This document shows positions 34,066 to 43,103 of a DNA stretch of 64,000 nt, piece by piece. This DNA is from Reyranella humidisoli (GTDB lineage: Bacteria > Pseudomonadota > Alphaproteobacteria > Reyranellales > Reyranellaceae), in NCBI RefSeq assembly GCF_019039055.1, contig NZ_JAHOPB010000003.1, positions 62,001-126,000 on the forward strand, read 5' to 3'. The notes beneath the pieces are model-generated. The model made no database searches. It saw only the letters and a list, made by a program, of their open reading frames with translations, and had not been told where the DNA came from. The position numbers and the translations under genes are program-made. The first letter of the stretch is position 1. Every line of letters begins with the position of its first letter.

Positions 34066-35157
34066 ATGATGCGCGCGGCGCTCGCGCTGGCGCGCCGTTC
34101 GCTCGGCCGCACCTGGCCCAATCCCGCCGTCGGCTGCGTCATCGAGCGCGACGGTCAGGTGATTGCGCGCGGCCGCACGCGCGACGGCGGCCGGCCGCAT
34201 GCCGAAGCCGATGCGATCGCGGAAGCGGCAAAGGCCGGCGTGTCGCTGGAGGGCGCCACCGCCTACGTCACGCTGGAACCCTGCGCGCATCACGGTCGTA
34301 CGCCGCCCTGCGCGGATGCGCTCGTGAGTGCCGGTGTCGCGCGTGTCGTGTCGGCGCTCGAGGACCCCGATCCGCGCGTGAAGGGGCAGGGGCATGCGCG
34401 GCTGAAGGCGGCCGGCATTGCCGTCGAAGTGGGTGAGGGCGCGGCCGACGCCGCCCAGATCAACGCGGGATTCCTGCGGCGCGTGCGTGAAGGCCGGCCT
34501 CTCTTCCATCTCAAGATGGCGGGCTCGCTCGACGGTCGCATTGCGACCGCATCCGGCGAGAGCAAATGGATCACCGGTCCGGCGGCGCGCCAGGACGGCC
34601 ATCGGCTGCGCGCGATCCACGACGCCATCCTGGTCGGTGCGGCGACGGCTGCCGCCGACGATCCCGATCTGACCTGCCGGCTGCCGGGACTCAGGTCGTA
34701 CTCGCCGGTCCGTATCGTCCTCGACTCGCAGGCGCGCCTGTCGCCAACCTCCAGACTCGCGACCTCGGCACGCGCCACGCCAGTGTGGCTCGTCTGCACC
34801 AAGGACGCTCCGGCGGATCGAAGAGACAGGCTTGCCGGCCTCGGTGTAGAGATCGTCGAGGTCGACGTCGGCACGGACGGGCGTATCGACGTTGCGGCGG
34901 CCGCACAGGCGTTGGGCACGCGGGGGCTGACCCGGGTCCTCGTCGAGGGCGGCGGCCACGTGGCCGCGTCCTTCCTGAAGGCTGGCCTCGTCGACGGCAT
35001 TTCGAGCTACCGCGCCGGGTTGATCCTGGGCGGAGACGGCCGCTCTGCGGTCGGCGGACTGGAATTTGCACGGCTCGGTTCCGCGCCCCGGTTCCGGCTG
35101 GTTTCGGCGCGGCAACTGCAGGGCGACACGCTGGAAACCTGGCGGCGGGAGGATTAA
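34066..35157 (+). CDS. ribD: bifunctional riboflavin biosynthesis deaminase/reductase RibD
   Basis: A 363-residue enzyme that deaminates and then reduces the pyrimidine intermediate of riboflavin synthesis. The N-terminal deaminase zinc site is PHAEADAI with CAHHGRTPPCADAL. The C-terminal reductase starts near residue 145 (FHLKMAGSLDGRIATASGESKWITG) and includes VLVEGGGHVAASFL. The start may be the ATG at 34066 or at 34069. It follows nrdR by three bases and precedes ribE. Confidence 0.96.
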   Translation: MMRAALALARRSLGRTWPNPAVGCVIERDGQVIARGRTRDGGRPHAEADAIAEAAKAGVSLEGATAYVTLEPCAHHGRTPPCADALVSAGVARVVSALEDPDPRVKGQGHARLKAAGIAVEVGEGAADAAQINAGFLRRVREGRPLFHLKMAGSLDGRIATASGESKWITGPAARQDGHRLRAIHDAILVGAATAAADDPDLTCRLPGLRSYSPVRIVLDSQARLSPTSRLATSARATPVWLVCTKDAPADRRDRLAGLGVEIVEVDVGTDGRIDVAAAAQALGTRGLTRVLVEGGGHVAASFLKAGLVDGISSYRAGLILGGDGRSAVGGLEFARLGSAPRFRLVSARQLQGDTLETWRRED

Positions 35158-35166
35158 GTAGCGGCC

Positions 35167-35769
35167 ATGTTCACAGGTATCGTGTCCGACATCGGCGAGA
35201 TCGTCTCGGTTGACCCCGGCGGCAAGGCGGGTGACCGTCGATTCGTCATCGCCACCCGGCACGACATGGCGCCGATCGCCATCGGGGCCTCGATCGCCTG
35301 CTCGGGCTGCTGCCTCACGGTGGTCGAGAAGGGCGCCGGCCGGTTCACGGTCGAGGTCTCGGCGGAGAGCCTCGACAAGACGCATCTCGGCGACTGGACG
35401 GTCGGCAGCCGCCTCAACCTCGAATTGTCGCTGAAGCTTGGCGACGAGCTGGGGGGCCATCTCGTGTACGGTCACGTGGATGGCGTCGGCCGGATCGTCT
35501 CCATGACACCGGAAGGCGGCAGCGTGCGCTTCGTGTTCGAGGCGCCGCCCGAACTGGCGCGCTTCGTCGCGGCCAAGGGGTCGGTGGCGATCGACGGCAT
35601 TTCGCTAACGGTCAATGAAGTCGATGGAAACTGCTTCGGCGTGAATGTGATTTCACACACCCAGGCGGTTACCACTCTGGGACAGACCAGGGTCGGCCAG
35701 CGGGTCAACCTTGAGGTGGACATGCTCGCGCGTTACGTTGCGCGACTGTTGGAGCATCAGAAAAAATGA
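35167..35769 (+). CDS. ribE: riboflavin synthase, alpha subunit
   Basis: A 200-residue enzyme that dismutates two 6,7-dimethyl-8-ribityllumazines to riboflavin. Two similar lumazine-binding domains are visible: MFTGIVSDIGEI with SIACSGCCLTVVEK in the first, and VAIDGISLTVNEVD with GVNVISHTQAVTTL in the second. Length is normal. The stop overlaps the start of ribB (ATGA). Confidence 0.96.
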   Translation: MFTGIVSDIGEIVSVDPGGKAGDRRFVIATRHDMAPIAIGASIACSGCCLTVVEKGAGRFTVEVSAESLDKTHLGDWTVGSRLNLELSLKLGDELGGHLVYGHVDGVGRIVSMTPEGGSVRFVFEAPPELARFVAAKGSVAIDGISLTVNEVDGNCFGVNVISHTQAVTTLGQTRVGQRVNLEVDMLARYVARLLEHQKK

Positions 35770-36917
35770 GTGCGCTCGAAAAGGACGCTTGGCGGGTCAC
35801 CTTCAGCGAAGTGAAGGCCGCCGCCGAGGACATCATCGAGGAGGCCCGGAAGGGCCGGATGTTCATCCTTGTCGACGACGAGGATCGCGAGAACGAGGGC
35901 GACCTGGTGATCCCGGCTCAGTGGGCGACCCCGGAGGCCATCAACTTCATGGCCAGGCACGCGCGCGGCCTGATCTGCCTCGCTCTCACGCGCGAACGGG
36001 TCGAACAGCTCGGCCTGCCGCTGATGTCGCAGAACAACCGGACCCGCCACTCGACCGCGTTCACCGTCTCGATCGAGGCGCGCGAGGGCGTGACGACCGG
36101 CATCTCGGCCGCCGATCGCTCGCGCACCGTTTCTGTGGCGATCGATCCGTCATGCGGGCCGCAGGACATCGTGACGCCGGGCCATGTCTTCCCGCTGGTT
36201 GCCCGCGACGGCGGCACGCTGGAGCGTACCGGCCATACCGAGGCTGCGGTCGATATCGCGCGCCTGGCAGGCCTCAATCCGGCCGGCGTGATCTGCGAGA
36301 TCATGAACGACGACGGCACGATGGCCCGTCGCAACGACCTCATCACCTTCGCGCAGCGCCACGGGCTCAAGATCGGCACCATTGCCGACCTGATCGCCTA
36401 TCGCCGCCGCTACGACTCGATCGTGAAGCGCATCAGCGAGACCGCGCTCGACAGCACCTGGGGCGGCGACTTCCGTTGCGTCGTCTACGTGAACAAGGTG
36501 ACGATGGCGCAGCATGTCGCGCTCGTGAAGGGCGATCCCGCCGCGGGCGGTCCGGTCATGGTGCGCATGCACGCCGTCAATCTCTTCACCGATACCCTGG
36601 GCCAGCGCAGCGGTGGCCGCGGCGGCGAGATCGAGGCCTCGATGCGCGAGATCGCCAAGGAAGGCCGCGGCGTCATCGTGTTGATCCGCGAGCCGCTCAC
36701 CGTCGTCCTGGCCGAGCAGCGTCGCCGCGCCGGGGAGCCGATCGAACCGGCTGGGCAGGAGTTGCGCGACTACGGCGTCGGCGCCCAGATCCTGATCGAT
36801 CTCGGCGTGAAGGAAATGGTGCTGCTCAGCAACTCCCAGAAGAGCGTCGTCGGTCTCGAGGGCTTCGGTCTTAAGATCGTCGCCCAGAAGCCGGTCCCCG
36901 GCCGCGCGAAGGTTTAA
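35766..36917 (+). CDS. ribB: 3,4-dihydroxy-2-butanone 4-phosphate synthase with decayed GTP cyclohydrolase II domain
   Basis: A 383-residue RibBA-like protein. The N-terminal half is an intact DHBP synthase: DDEDRENEGDL, HARGLICLALT, RTGHTEAAVDIARLAG and ICEIMNDDGTMAR. The C-terminal half has the GTP cyclohydrolase II fold but lacks its zinc-binding cysteines: where RibA has a Cys-x2-Asp-Cys segment it reads TLGQRSGGRGGEI, and the QEGRGIGL motif is KEGRGVIVL. The second activity is therefore probably lost. Such RibBX proteins occur in alphaproteobacteria. It overlaps ribE and is two bases before ribH. A separate functional RibA should exist elsewhere. Confidence 0.95.
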   Translation: MSALEKDAWRVTFSEVKAAAEDIIEEARKGRMFILVDDEDRENEGDLVIPAQWATPEAINFMARHARGLICLALTRERVEQLGLPLMSQNNRTRHSTAFTVSIEAREGVTTGISAADRSRTVSVAIDPSCGPQDIVTPGHVFPLVARDGGTLERTGHTEAAVDIARLAGLNPAGVICEIMNDDGTMARRNDLITFAQRHGLKIGTIADLIAYRRRYDSIVKRISETALDSTWGGDFRCVVYVNKVTMAQHVALVKGDPAAGGPVMVRMHAVNLFTDTLGQRSGGRGGEIEASMREIAKEGRGVIVLIREPLTVVLAEQRRRAGEPIEPAGQELRDYGVGAQILIDLGVKEMVLLSNSQKSVVGLEGFGLKIVAQKPVPGRAKV

Positions 36918-36919
36918 GC

Positions 36920-37408
36920 ATGTCGACACGGACCGAAAACCCGACCGCCCGGCCGGCGGTCGCCGGCGTCAAGGGCGCGCGCATTCTCATCGTCGAGTCG
37001 CGCTACTACGCCGATATCGCCGACGCGCTGATCGATGGCGCCAAGCGGGAGATCGTGAAGAACGGCGCGAAGGTGGAAAGCATCGTCGTTCCGGGTGCCT
37101 TCGAGATCCCCGGTGCGATCGCCCTGGCGGCCGGCAAGAAGGGCAAGCGGTACGATGGCTACGTGGCCCTCGGCTGCGTCATTCGCGGCGAGACCACACA
37201 TTACGACTATGTCTGCGGCGAGAGTGCCCGCGGACTGATGGATCTCGCGGTCCAGAAGAAGCTGGCGATCGGCTATGGCATCGTGACGGTCGAGAACATC
37301 GAACAGGCGCGGGCGCGTGCCTTTACGGATCGCGGCGACAAGGGCGGCGATGCGGCCCATGCCTGCCTTGCGATGGTGGCTCTGGCCCGTCGCTGGAATA
37401 AATCGTGA
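36920..37408 (+). CDS. ribH: 6,7-dimethyl-8-ribityllumazine synthase
   Basis: A 162-residue lumazine synthase, which joins the RibD product and dihydroxybutanone phosphate. The active-site region shows VPGAFEIPGAI, GCVIRGETTHYDYV (His and Arg of the active site) and GYGIVTVENIEQA. The protein forms icosahedral or smaller shells in the cytosol. Its end overlaps the GTG of nusB (GTGA). Confidence 0.96.
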   Translation: MSTRTENPTARPAVAGVKGARILIVESRYYADIADALIDGAKREIVKNGAKVESIVVPGAFEIPGAIALAAGKKGKRYDGYVALGCVIRGETTHYDYVCGESARGLMDLAVQKKLAIGYGIVTVENIEQARARAFTDRGDKGGDAAHACLAMVALARRWNKS

Positions 37409-37875
37409 GCGACGCCAAGCCGGCCGTGCCCAGCCGCCGCCAGGCCGCCCGGTTGGCAGCGGTCCAGGCGCTTTATCAATGGCAGGAGGGGCAGGATGCC
37501 CCGGCCGAGATCATCGAGCAGTTCCTGAAGGTGCGTACCGGCGAAGCCGGCGAGGGCGGCATGCGCCGCGACGCCGACCGTCCGCTCTTCAAGGACGTGG
37601 TCGAAGGCACCACGACCAACCAGGTCGCGCTCGAGGCGATGGTGACGGCTTCGCTGGCGCAGGACTGGACCTGGGCACGCGTCGATCGTCTGGTGCGGGC
37701 CATCCTGCTCGCCGGCGCCTACGAACTCGCGCATCGGGGTGACGTGCCGTGGCGCGTCGTCATCAACGAATATGTCGAGATCGCCCACGCGTTCTATGAC
37801 AAGGGCGAGCCGAGCTTCATCAACTCCGTTCTCGACCGCGTGGCGCGTCAGGCGCGGCCGGACGACCAGAAGTAG
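37405..37875 (+). CDS. nusB: transcription antitermination factor NusB
   Basis: A 156-residue all-helical RNA-binding protein that acts with NusE in rRNA antitermination. It starts at the GTG at 37405, overlapping the ribH stop. RRQAARLAAVQALYQW, then later LVRAILLAGAYEL and VVINEYVEIAHAF, are the family hallmarks. The ribH-nusB-thiL order is a common proteobacterial arrangement. Confidence 0.96.
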   Translation: MSDAKPAVPSRRQAARLAAVQALYQWQEGQDAPAEIIEQFLKVRTGEAGEGGMRRDADRPLFKDVVEGTTTNQVALEAMVTASLAQDWTWARVDRLVRAILLAGAYELAHRGDVPWRVVINEYVEIAHAFYDKGEPSFINSVLDRVARQARPDDQK

Positions 37876-37881
37876 GCCGTC

Positions 37882-38868
37882 ATGGCGCGGCCTGGGCGGA
37901 TCGGTGAATTCGAGCTGATCGCCCGCTACTTCGCGCCACTCGCCCGCGGCTTCAGGGGCGCAGGCAACCTGCAGAGCGACAACGCCTTCCTCGCTGCCGA
38001 CGCGCGGCGCGACCTCGTGGTCAAGACCGACACGATCGTGGCGGGCGTCCATTTCCTGGCCGACGACCTGCCGGCCCGGATCGCCGCCAAGGCCCTGCGC
38101 GTCTGCCTGTCCGATCTCGCGGCCGGCGGCTCGACGCCCTTCGTCTATCAACTGTCGCTCGCCTTGCCGTCGAACTGGACCGAGGCCTGGGTCGCCGCCT
38201 TCGCCAGAGGATTGGCCGCGGACCAGCGGCGCTATGGAATCGTCCTGTGCGGCGGCGACACGGTGGTGACGCCGGGGCCGCTCACCGTGACGATCACCGC
38301 CTTCGGTCGGGTGGCACGGCGCAAGGGGCTCGGGCGTGCCGGGGCGCGGGCAGGGGACGAGCTCTGGGTGAGCGGTACGATCGGCGACGGGGCGTTGGGG
38401 CTGCTGGTGGCGCAAGGCGGTCTGCGCAATCTGTCGGCCCGCCAGCGGGCGTCCCTCGAGGATCGCTACCGGCTGCCGCGACCGCGCACCACGCTGGGAC
38501 CCGAACTCGTCGGCATCGCAACCGCGTGCGCCGACGTGTCGGATGGGCTGCTGGCAGATGCCGGTCATATCGCCAGCGCCTCCAGCCTTGCCGTGACGAT
38601 CGAGCGGAGCGAGGTACCCCTGTCGGTCGCGGGCCGCGCTGCTGTGGCGGCCGACCCGGGTTTGTGGCCGAACGTGGCCGGCGGCGGCGACGACTACGAA
38701 CTGGTGATGGCAGTGCCGCGCCGGAAACACGCGGCCCTGGAGGCCGCGGCGCGCCGGGCCGGGGTCAAGGTCACGCGCATCGGCCGCTTCGTGCGGGGAG
38801 CAGGAGTGGAATTGAAGGCCGGCGCGGAGATCGTCTTGACTGCGCGGAAGGGATACGTTCACTTCTAG
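37882..38868 (+). CDS. thiL: thiamine-monophosphate kinase
   Basis: A 328-residue enzyme that phosphorylates thiamine monophosphate to the active diphosphate. Features are GEFELIARYF at the N-terminus, DNAFLAADARRDLVVKTDTIVAGVHF, the metal-binding SDLAAGGSTP, and DVSDGLLADAGHIA. Length is normal. It follows nusB by six bases and ends the rib-nusB-thiL run; an MFS gene follows after 77 bases. Confidence 0.95.
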   Translation: MARPGRIGEFELIARYFAPLARGFRGAGNLQSDNAFLAADARRDLVVKTDTIVAGVHFLADDLPARIAAKALRVCLSDLAAGGSTPFVYQLSLALPSNWTEAWVAAFARGLAADQRRYGIVLCGGDTVVTPGPLTVTITAFGRVARRKGLGRAGARAGDELWVSGTIGDGALGLLVAQGGLRNLSARQRASLEDRYRLPRPRTTLGPELVGIATACADVSDGLLADAGHIASASSLAVTIERSEVPLSVAGRAAVAADPGLWPNVAGGGDDYELVMAVPRRKHAALEAAARRAGVKVTRIGRFVRGAGVELKAGAEIVLTARKGYVHF

Positions 38869-38945
38869 TGAAGTGGGCATTCTCATAGCTGCACTGCGCA
38901 TCTCCCCATGGCGCGGACAGGGCGCGTGACTAGAGTGCCGGGCCA

Positions 38946-40178
38946 ATGGACGGATCTATCAAGGTGAAGGAAATGCCCGCAGCCTCCGACGGCCGCATGC
39001 CGCGCCGGTCGCTGCGCAACATCGCTCTTTTGGCGATGTGCCAGGCTTTGACGCAGAGCAGCAACACGCTGATGTTCGCCTCGTCGGCGCTGGCCGTGCT
39101 GACCATCGTTTCGCCCGACATGCGCATGTGGGCCAATCTGCCCATCACCATGCAGCATTTGGGCGTCATGCTGTCGGTGTTTCCGGCCTCGTTGCTGATG
39201 ATGCGGCGCGGCCGCAAGCTCGGTTTCCGCAGTGGTTCCGTGATGGGAATGATCGGCTCGCTTCTGGCGGCGATCGGGCTCGGTCTCGGCAGTTTCCCGG
39301 TGATGTGCCTGGGCGGCCTGTTCCTGGGGTACGCCATCGCCAACATGCAGCTCTATCGCTTCGCGGCCGTCGAACTGGCGCCCGGTAACTTTCGCGCGCA
39401 GGCGATTTCCTACGTCACCGCGGGCGGCGTGCTGGCGGGCATCGTCGGTCCGACGCTGGCGCGCTTCACGCCCGATCTCTGGTTGCCGCTCTTCCAGGCG
39501 AGCTTCGTCGCCGTCATCGTCATCCACGTCCTTGTCTTCATCGTGCTGGGCTTCATCGAATTCCCACAGGTCAGGGTCGAGGACTCGACCGGCCCGCAGC
39601 GGCCGCTCTTCGAGATCGTCACCCAGCCGGCCTACATGGTGGCCTGCGCCGGTGCGATGATCGCCTTTGGCGTCATGTCCTTCGTGATGGCGGCTTCGCC
39701 ACTGGCCATCGTGCAATGCGGTCTCAAGGCGACCGAGGCTCCCGTGACGATCTTCGTGCATGTCATGGGAATGTTTCTGCCGTCGTTCTACACCGGACAG
39801 CTGATCGCCCGCTTCGGCATCTTCAATGTCATGATCGCAGGCATCGTCCTGCTCGTGGCGGGCGTCGTCGTGGCGCTGATGGGCGTCACCGAATGGCATT
39901 TCCGGGGCGCCCTCAGCCTCAACGGCGTGGGCTGGAACTTCCTGTTCGTGGGCGCGACGACCCTCCTGACCACCACCTACCGACCGGCCGAACGCGGCAA
40001 GGCGCAGGCGTTCAACGACTTCATGGTCTTCGGCGTGACCACCGTTGCCAGCCTGATGGCGGGCGTGGTGCTGGAGTTGAAGGGTTGGGCGGCCCTGAAC
40101 TACGTCGCCCTCGCGCTGGTGCTGGTCGCGCTGCTGGTGATCGGCATTTTCCGGCTGCGGAATCCGTCACGCGCCTGA
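38946..40178 (+). CDS. MFS transporter
   Basis: A 410-residue membrane protein with about 12 hydrophobic segments. The N-terminal region after a short basic leader (RMPRRSLRNIALLAMCQALTQ) carries the first helices; RRGRKLGFRSGSVMGM is the cytoplasmic loop between helices two and three, a variant of the MFS signature. The C-terminal half has TTTYRPAERGKAQAFNDFM, a loop typical of a subset of alphaproteobacterial MFS proteins. The substrate is unknown. It lies between thiL and hppA and probably has its own promoter in 38869-38945. Confidence 0.88.
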   Translation: MDGSIKVKEMPAASDGRMPRRSLRNIALLAMCQALTQSSNTLMFASSALAVLTIVSPDMRMWANLPITMQHLGVMLSVFPASLLMMRRGRKLGFRSGSVMGMIGSLLAAIGLGLGSFPVMCLGGLFLGYAIANMQLYRFAAVELAPGNFRAQAISYVTAGGVLAGIVGPTLARFTPDLWLPLFQASFVAVIVIHVLVFIVLGFIEFPQVRVEDSTGPQRPLFEIVTQPAYMVACAGAMIAFGVMSFVMAASPLAIVQCGLKATEAPVTIFVHVMGMFLPSFYTGQLIARFGIFNVMIAGIVLLVAGVVVALMGVTEWHFRGALSLNGVGWNFLFVGATTLLTTTYRPAERGKAQAFNDFMVFGVTTVASLMAGVVLELKGWAALNYVALALVLVALLVIGIFRLRNPSRA

Positions 40179-40182
40179 CGCC

Positions 40183-40207
40183 AAGCCCTTGACGAGACGG
40201 GGCTTTT
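40183..40207 (+). terminator. possible intrinsic terminator of the MFS gene
   Basis: AAGCCC at 40183-40188 pairs with GGGCTT at 40200-40205 with an 11-base loop, then a TT. It lies just after the MFS stop. The stem is short and the T-run weak, so this is a modest candidate. The remainder of 40208-40330 is the hppA leader. Confidence 0.4.
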
Positions 40208-40330
40208 CCCATCGGCGAGTTGCGCCGACACGGGCGGCATGTCATTTTCCGCGCGCCTCGCCCCGGGGGGAGTTCCATGCTTCGGGCTGCGATGCGCTAG
40301 AAGCGCTGAAAAAACAATAGGTTAGGAAAA

Positions 40331-42436
40331 ATGTCCACCGTTCTTTGGGGCGTCATCGGCTGCGGCTTGATTGCCGTGCTGTATGGCGTCGTTACCGCAT
40401 CGCGGGTCATGGCGTCAGACGCCGGCACCCCGCGCATGCAAGAAATCGCGCAAGCCATCCAGGAAGGTGCGGCTGCCTACCTGCGCCGCCAGTACATGAC
40501 CATCGGTATCGTGGGCGTCGTTGTCCTCGTCATCCTGGCGCTGCTGCTCGGCAAGTTCGCCGCCATCGGCTTCCTGATCGGCGCGGTCCTGTCGGGAGCC
40601 ACCGGCTTCATCGGCATGAACGTGTCGGTGCGCGCCAACGTGCGTACCGCCGTTGCCGCCCAGAAGAGCCTGGCCTCGGGTCTCGACCTCGCCTTCAAGG
40701 CGGGTGCGGTGACCGGCATGCTGGTCGCCGGCCTCGCCCTGATCGGCGTCGGCGGCTACTACGCGGTCCTGCTCAAGATGGGTGTCCCCGGCGGCAGCCG
40801 CGACATGATCGACGCGCTGGTGGCCCTCGGCTTCGGCGCCTCGCTGATCTCGATCTTCGCCCGTCTCGGCGGCGGCATCTTCACCAAGGGTGCGGACGTC
40901 GGCGGCGACATGGTCGGCAAGGTAGAGGCGGGCATTCCCGAAGATGACCCCCGCAATCCGGCCACCATCGCCGACAACGTGGGCGACAATGTCGGCGACT
41001 GCGCCGGCATGGCCGCCGACCTCTTCGAGACCTACGCGGTGACGACCGTCGCCACGATGGTCCTGGCCTCGATCTTCTTCGCGGCCGATCCGGTCCTCGT
41101 GTCCAAGCTGATGGCCTATCCGCTGGTCATCGGCGGCGCCTGCATCATCACCTCGATCATCGGCACCTACTTCGTCCGCCTCGGCTCGGACGGCAACATC
41201 ATGTGGGCGATGTACAAGGGCGTGATCGTGGCCGCGGTGCTGTCGATCCCGGCCATCTACTTCGCCACCGACCGCCTGGTCGGCATGGGCACGGTGATGA
41301 CGGTGGGCGATCGTTCGTTCACCGGCATGTCGCTGTTCTGGTGCTCGCTTGTCGGTCTGGCCATCACCGGCCTGATCGTGTGGGTCACGGAATACTACAC
41401 CGGCACCGAATATCGCCCGGTCAAGGCCGTGGCGCAGGCTTCGGTCACCGGCCACGGCACCAACGTCATCGCCGGTCTCGCGATGTCGATGGAAGCCACG
41501 GCCGGCCCGGCGCTGCTGATCTGCGCCGGCATCGTGACCTGCTACATCCTGGCCGGCCTCTTCGGCATCGCCATCGCCACGACCGCCATGCTGGCGCTCG
41601 CGGGCATGATCGTTGCCCTCGATGCCTACGGCCCGGTCACCGACAATGCCGGCGGCATTGCCGAAATGGCCGGCCTGCCGAAGGAAGTGCGCAAGAACAC
41701 CGACGCGCTCGACGCCGTCGGCAACACCACCAAGGCGGTCACCAAGGGCTACGCCATCGCGTCGGCCGGCCTTGGTGCGCTGGTGCTGTTCGCGGCCTAC
41801 ACGTCGGACCTCGACTACTTCATCGCGCAGGGCAAACTGGGCATCAAGTCGGTCGATTTCTCGCTCAAGAACCCCTACGTCGTCGTGGGCCTGCTGGTCG
41901 GCGGCCTGCTGCCGTACCTGTTCGGCGGCATGTCGATGCTGGCCGTCGGCCGCGCCGCCCAGGCGGTGGTCGAGGAAGTCCGCCGTCAGTTCAAGGAGAA
42001 GCCCGGCATCATGGCGGGCACGGACCGGCCGGACTACGGCCGCGCCGTCGACATGCTCACCAAGTCGGCGATCAAGGAGATGATGATCCCGTCGCTGCTG
42101 CCGGTGCTGTCGCCGATCGTGCTGTTCTTCGTGATCTCGGCCATCGCCAACCGCTCCGACGCCTTCGCGGCGGTCGGCGCCATGCTGCTCGGCGTCATCG
42201 TCACCGGCATCTTCGTCGCCATCTCCATGACGGCGGGCGGCGGTGCCTGGGACAATGCCAAGAAGTACATCGAGGAAGGCCATTTCGGTGGCAAGGGATC
42301 CGACGCCCACAAGGCGGCGGTGACCGGCGATACCGTCGGCGATCCGTACAAGGATACGGCGGGCCCCGCGGTCAACCCGATGATCAAGATCACCAACATC
42401 GTGGCGCTTCTGCTCCTCGCCGTCCTGGCGCACTGA
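40331..42436 (+). CDS. hppA: membrane-bound H+-translocating pyrophosphatase
   Basis: A 701-residue membrane protein with about 15-16 hydrophobic segments that pumps protons (or sodium) by hydrolysing pyrophosphate. The catalytic loop FTKGADVGGDMVGKVEAGIPEDDPRNP and the DNVGDNVGDCAGMAADLFET loop are complete. The segment DAVGNTTKAVTKGYAIASA has Lys where K+-dependent enzymes have Ala, marking the K+-independent, proton-pumping type. An unusually A-rich leader (GAAAAAACAATAGGTTAGGAAAA) precedes the ATG. A strong terminator follows. Confidence 0.97.
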   Translation: MSTVLWGVIGCGLIAVLYGVVTASRVMASDAGTPRMQEIAQAIQEGAAAYLRRQYMTIGIVGVVVLVILALLLGKFAAIGFLIGAVLSGATGFIGMNVSVRANVRTAVAAQKSLASGLDLAFKAGAVTGMLVAGLALIGVGGYYAVLLKMGVPGGSRDMIDALVALGFGASLISIFARLGGGIFTKGADVGGDMVGKVEAGIPEDDPRNPATIADNVGDNVGDCAGMAADLFETYAVTTVATMVLASIFFAADPVLVSKLMAYPLVIGGACIITSIIGTYFVRLGSDGNIMWAMYKGVIVAAVLSIPAIYFATDRLVGMGTVMTVGDRSFTGMSLFWCSLVGLAITGLIVWVTEYYTGTEYRPVKAVAQASVTGHGTNVIAGLAMSMEATAGPALLICAGIVTCYILAGLFGIAIATTAMLALAGMIVALDAYGPVTDNAGGIAEMAGLPKEVRKNTDALDAVGNTTKAVTKGYAIASAGLGALVLFAAYTSDLDYFIAQGKLGIKSVDFSLKNPYVVVGLLVGGLLPYLFGGMSMLAVGRAAQAVVEEVRRQFKEKPGIMAGTDRPDYGRAVDMLTKSAIKEMMIPSLLPVLSPIVLFFVISAIANRSDAFAAVGAMLLGVIVTGIFVAISMTAGGGAWDNAKKYIEEGHFGGKGSDAHKAAVTGDTVGDPYKDTAGPAVNPMIKITNIVALLLLAVLAH

Positions 42437-42460
42437 GCCAGGATAGGAACCTGAAAAAGG

Positions 42461-42490
42461 AAAGCCCCGGTCGCAGGACCGGGGCTTTTT
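42461..42490. terminator. strong bidirectional intrinsic terminator after hppA
   Basis: AAAGCCCCGGTC at 42461-42472 pairs perfectly with GACCGGGGCTTT at 42477-42488 over a GCAG loop, with TTs after and an A-rich stretch before. It separates hppA from the convergent bamE gene and can work from both sides. Confidence 0.92.
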
Positions 42491-42514
42491 CTTTGTGCGG
42501 GAAGCGGAGGAGCG

Positions 42515-43003
42515 TCAGATGCCGCCGGTCGTCGGAGCGCCGGGGGCGGTTTCCTTCTTCGGACCGCTGAAACGGCCGACATTGCCCAGGACCTGCTCGA
42601 GAATCGTGAGCTCCTTGCCCGATGTCGGCGTGATGCGCTGGACCATCTGGATGTCCTGCGCGTCCTTGAGGCCGTAGTTCTTGATGGCTTCGATGCGGCC
42701 CGTGTCGTTGAACGTGACCTGCATCACCTTCTGCTCGACGATCCTGGGCTTGGTGTAGGCCCAGTAAACCTGGGTCTCGCTGATGTAGTACCAGATGTTC
42801 GGATTGAAGGTGGCGACTGCGGAGGGCGATCCGATCAGGCGGACGACGTCTTCGCGGCTCTGCGCGCCGACTTCAAGCTTTTCCACCGAACCGGGCGTCG
42901 CGGCAAAGCCGCGCTGGTCTACGGTGTCCTCGCAGCCGCCCACGGTGAGGGCAGCAGAGACGGCGAGTGCGCCAACGAGGGCGAGCGGGGCGGTGCGACG
43001 CAT
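42515..43003 (-). CDS. bamE: outer membrane protein assembly factor BamE (SmpA/OmlA lipoprotein)
   Basis: A 162-residue outer-membrane lipoprotein of the beta-barrel assembly machine. The signal peptide ends in a lipobox VGGC (Cys24). The fold motif of BamE appears as LEVGAQSREDVVRLIGSPS, YYISETQVYWAY and VTFNDTGRIEAI. A Pro/Gly-rich tail follows. Divergent from the ubiquinol-cytochrome c chaperone gene, with about 100 bases between the starts holding both promoters. Confidence 0.92.
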   Translation of the reverse strand: MRRTAPLALVGALAVSAALTVGGCEDTVDQRGFAATPGSVEKLEVGAQSREDVVRLIGSPSAVATFNPNIWYYISETQVYWAYTKPRIVEQKVMQVTFNDTGRIEAIKNYGLKDAQDIQMVQRITPTSGKELTILEQVLGNVGRFSGPKKETAPGAPTTGGI

Positions 43004-43103
43004 GGACTGCTTCTTGGCTTTGCGGGAAGAGGGACTGCAAGATGTCGTGATGAGGGGGCGGGGTCAACCTGTCGCTCTGTGACGAGTTGGGGAGGAGTTG
43101 CCC

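Noticed and set aside
34000..35166. FMN riboswitch upstream of ribD/ribE
   Set aside because: nrdR and ribD are three bases apart and ribE follows by nine bases, leaving no room for the aptamer.
40415..42433. 672-codon minus-strand frame opposite hppA
   Set aside because: It mirrors the pyrophosphatase gene, has Asp/Gly/His/Arg-rich low-complexity composition and no ribosome site.
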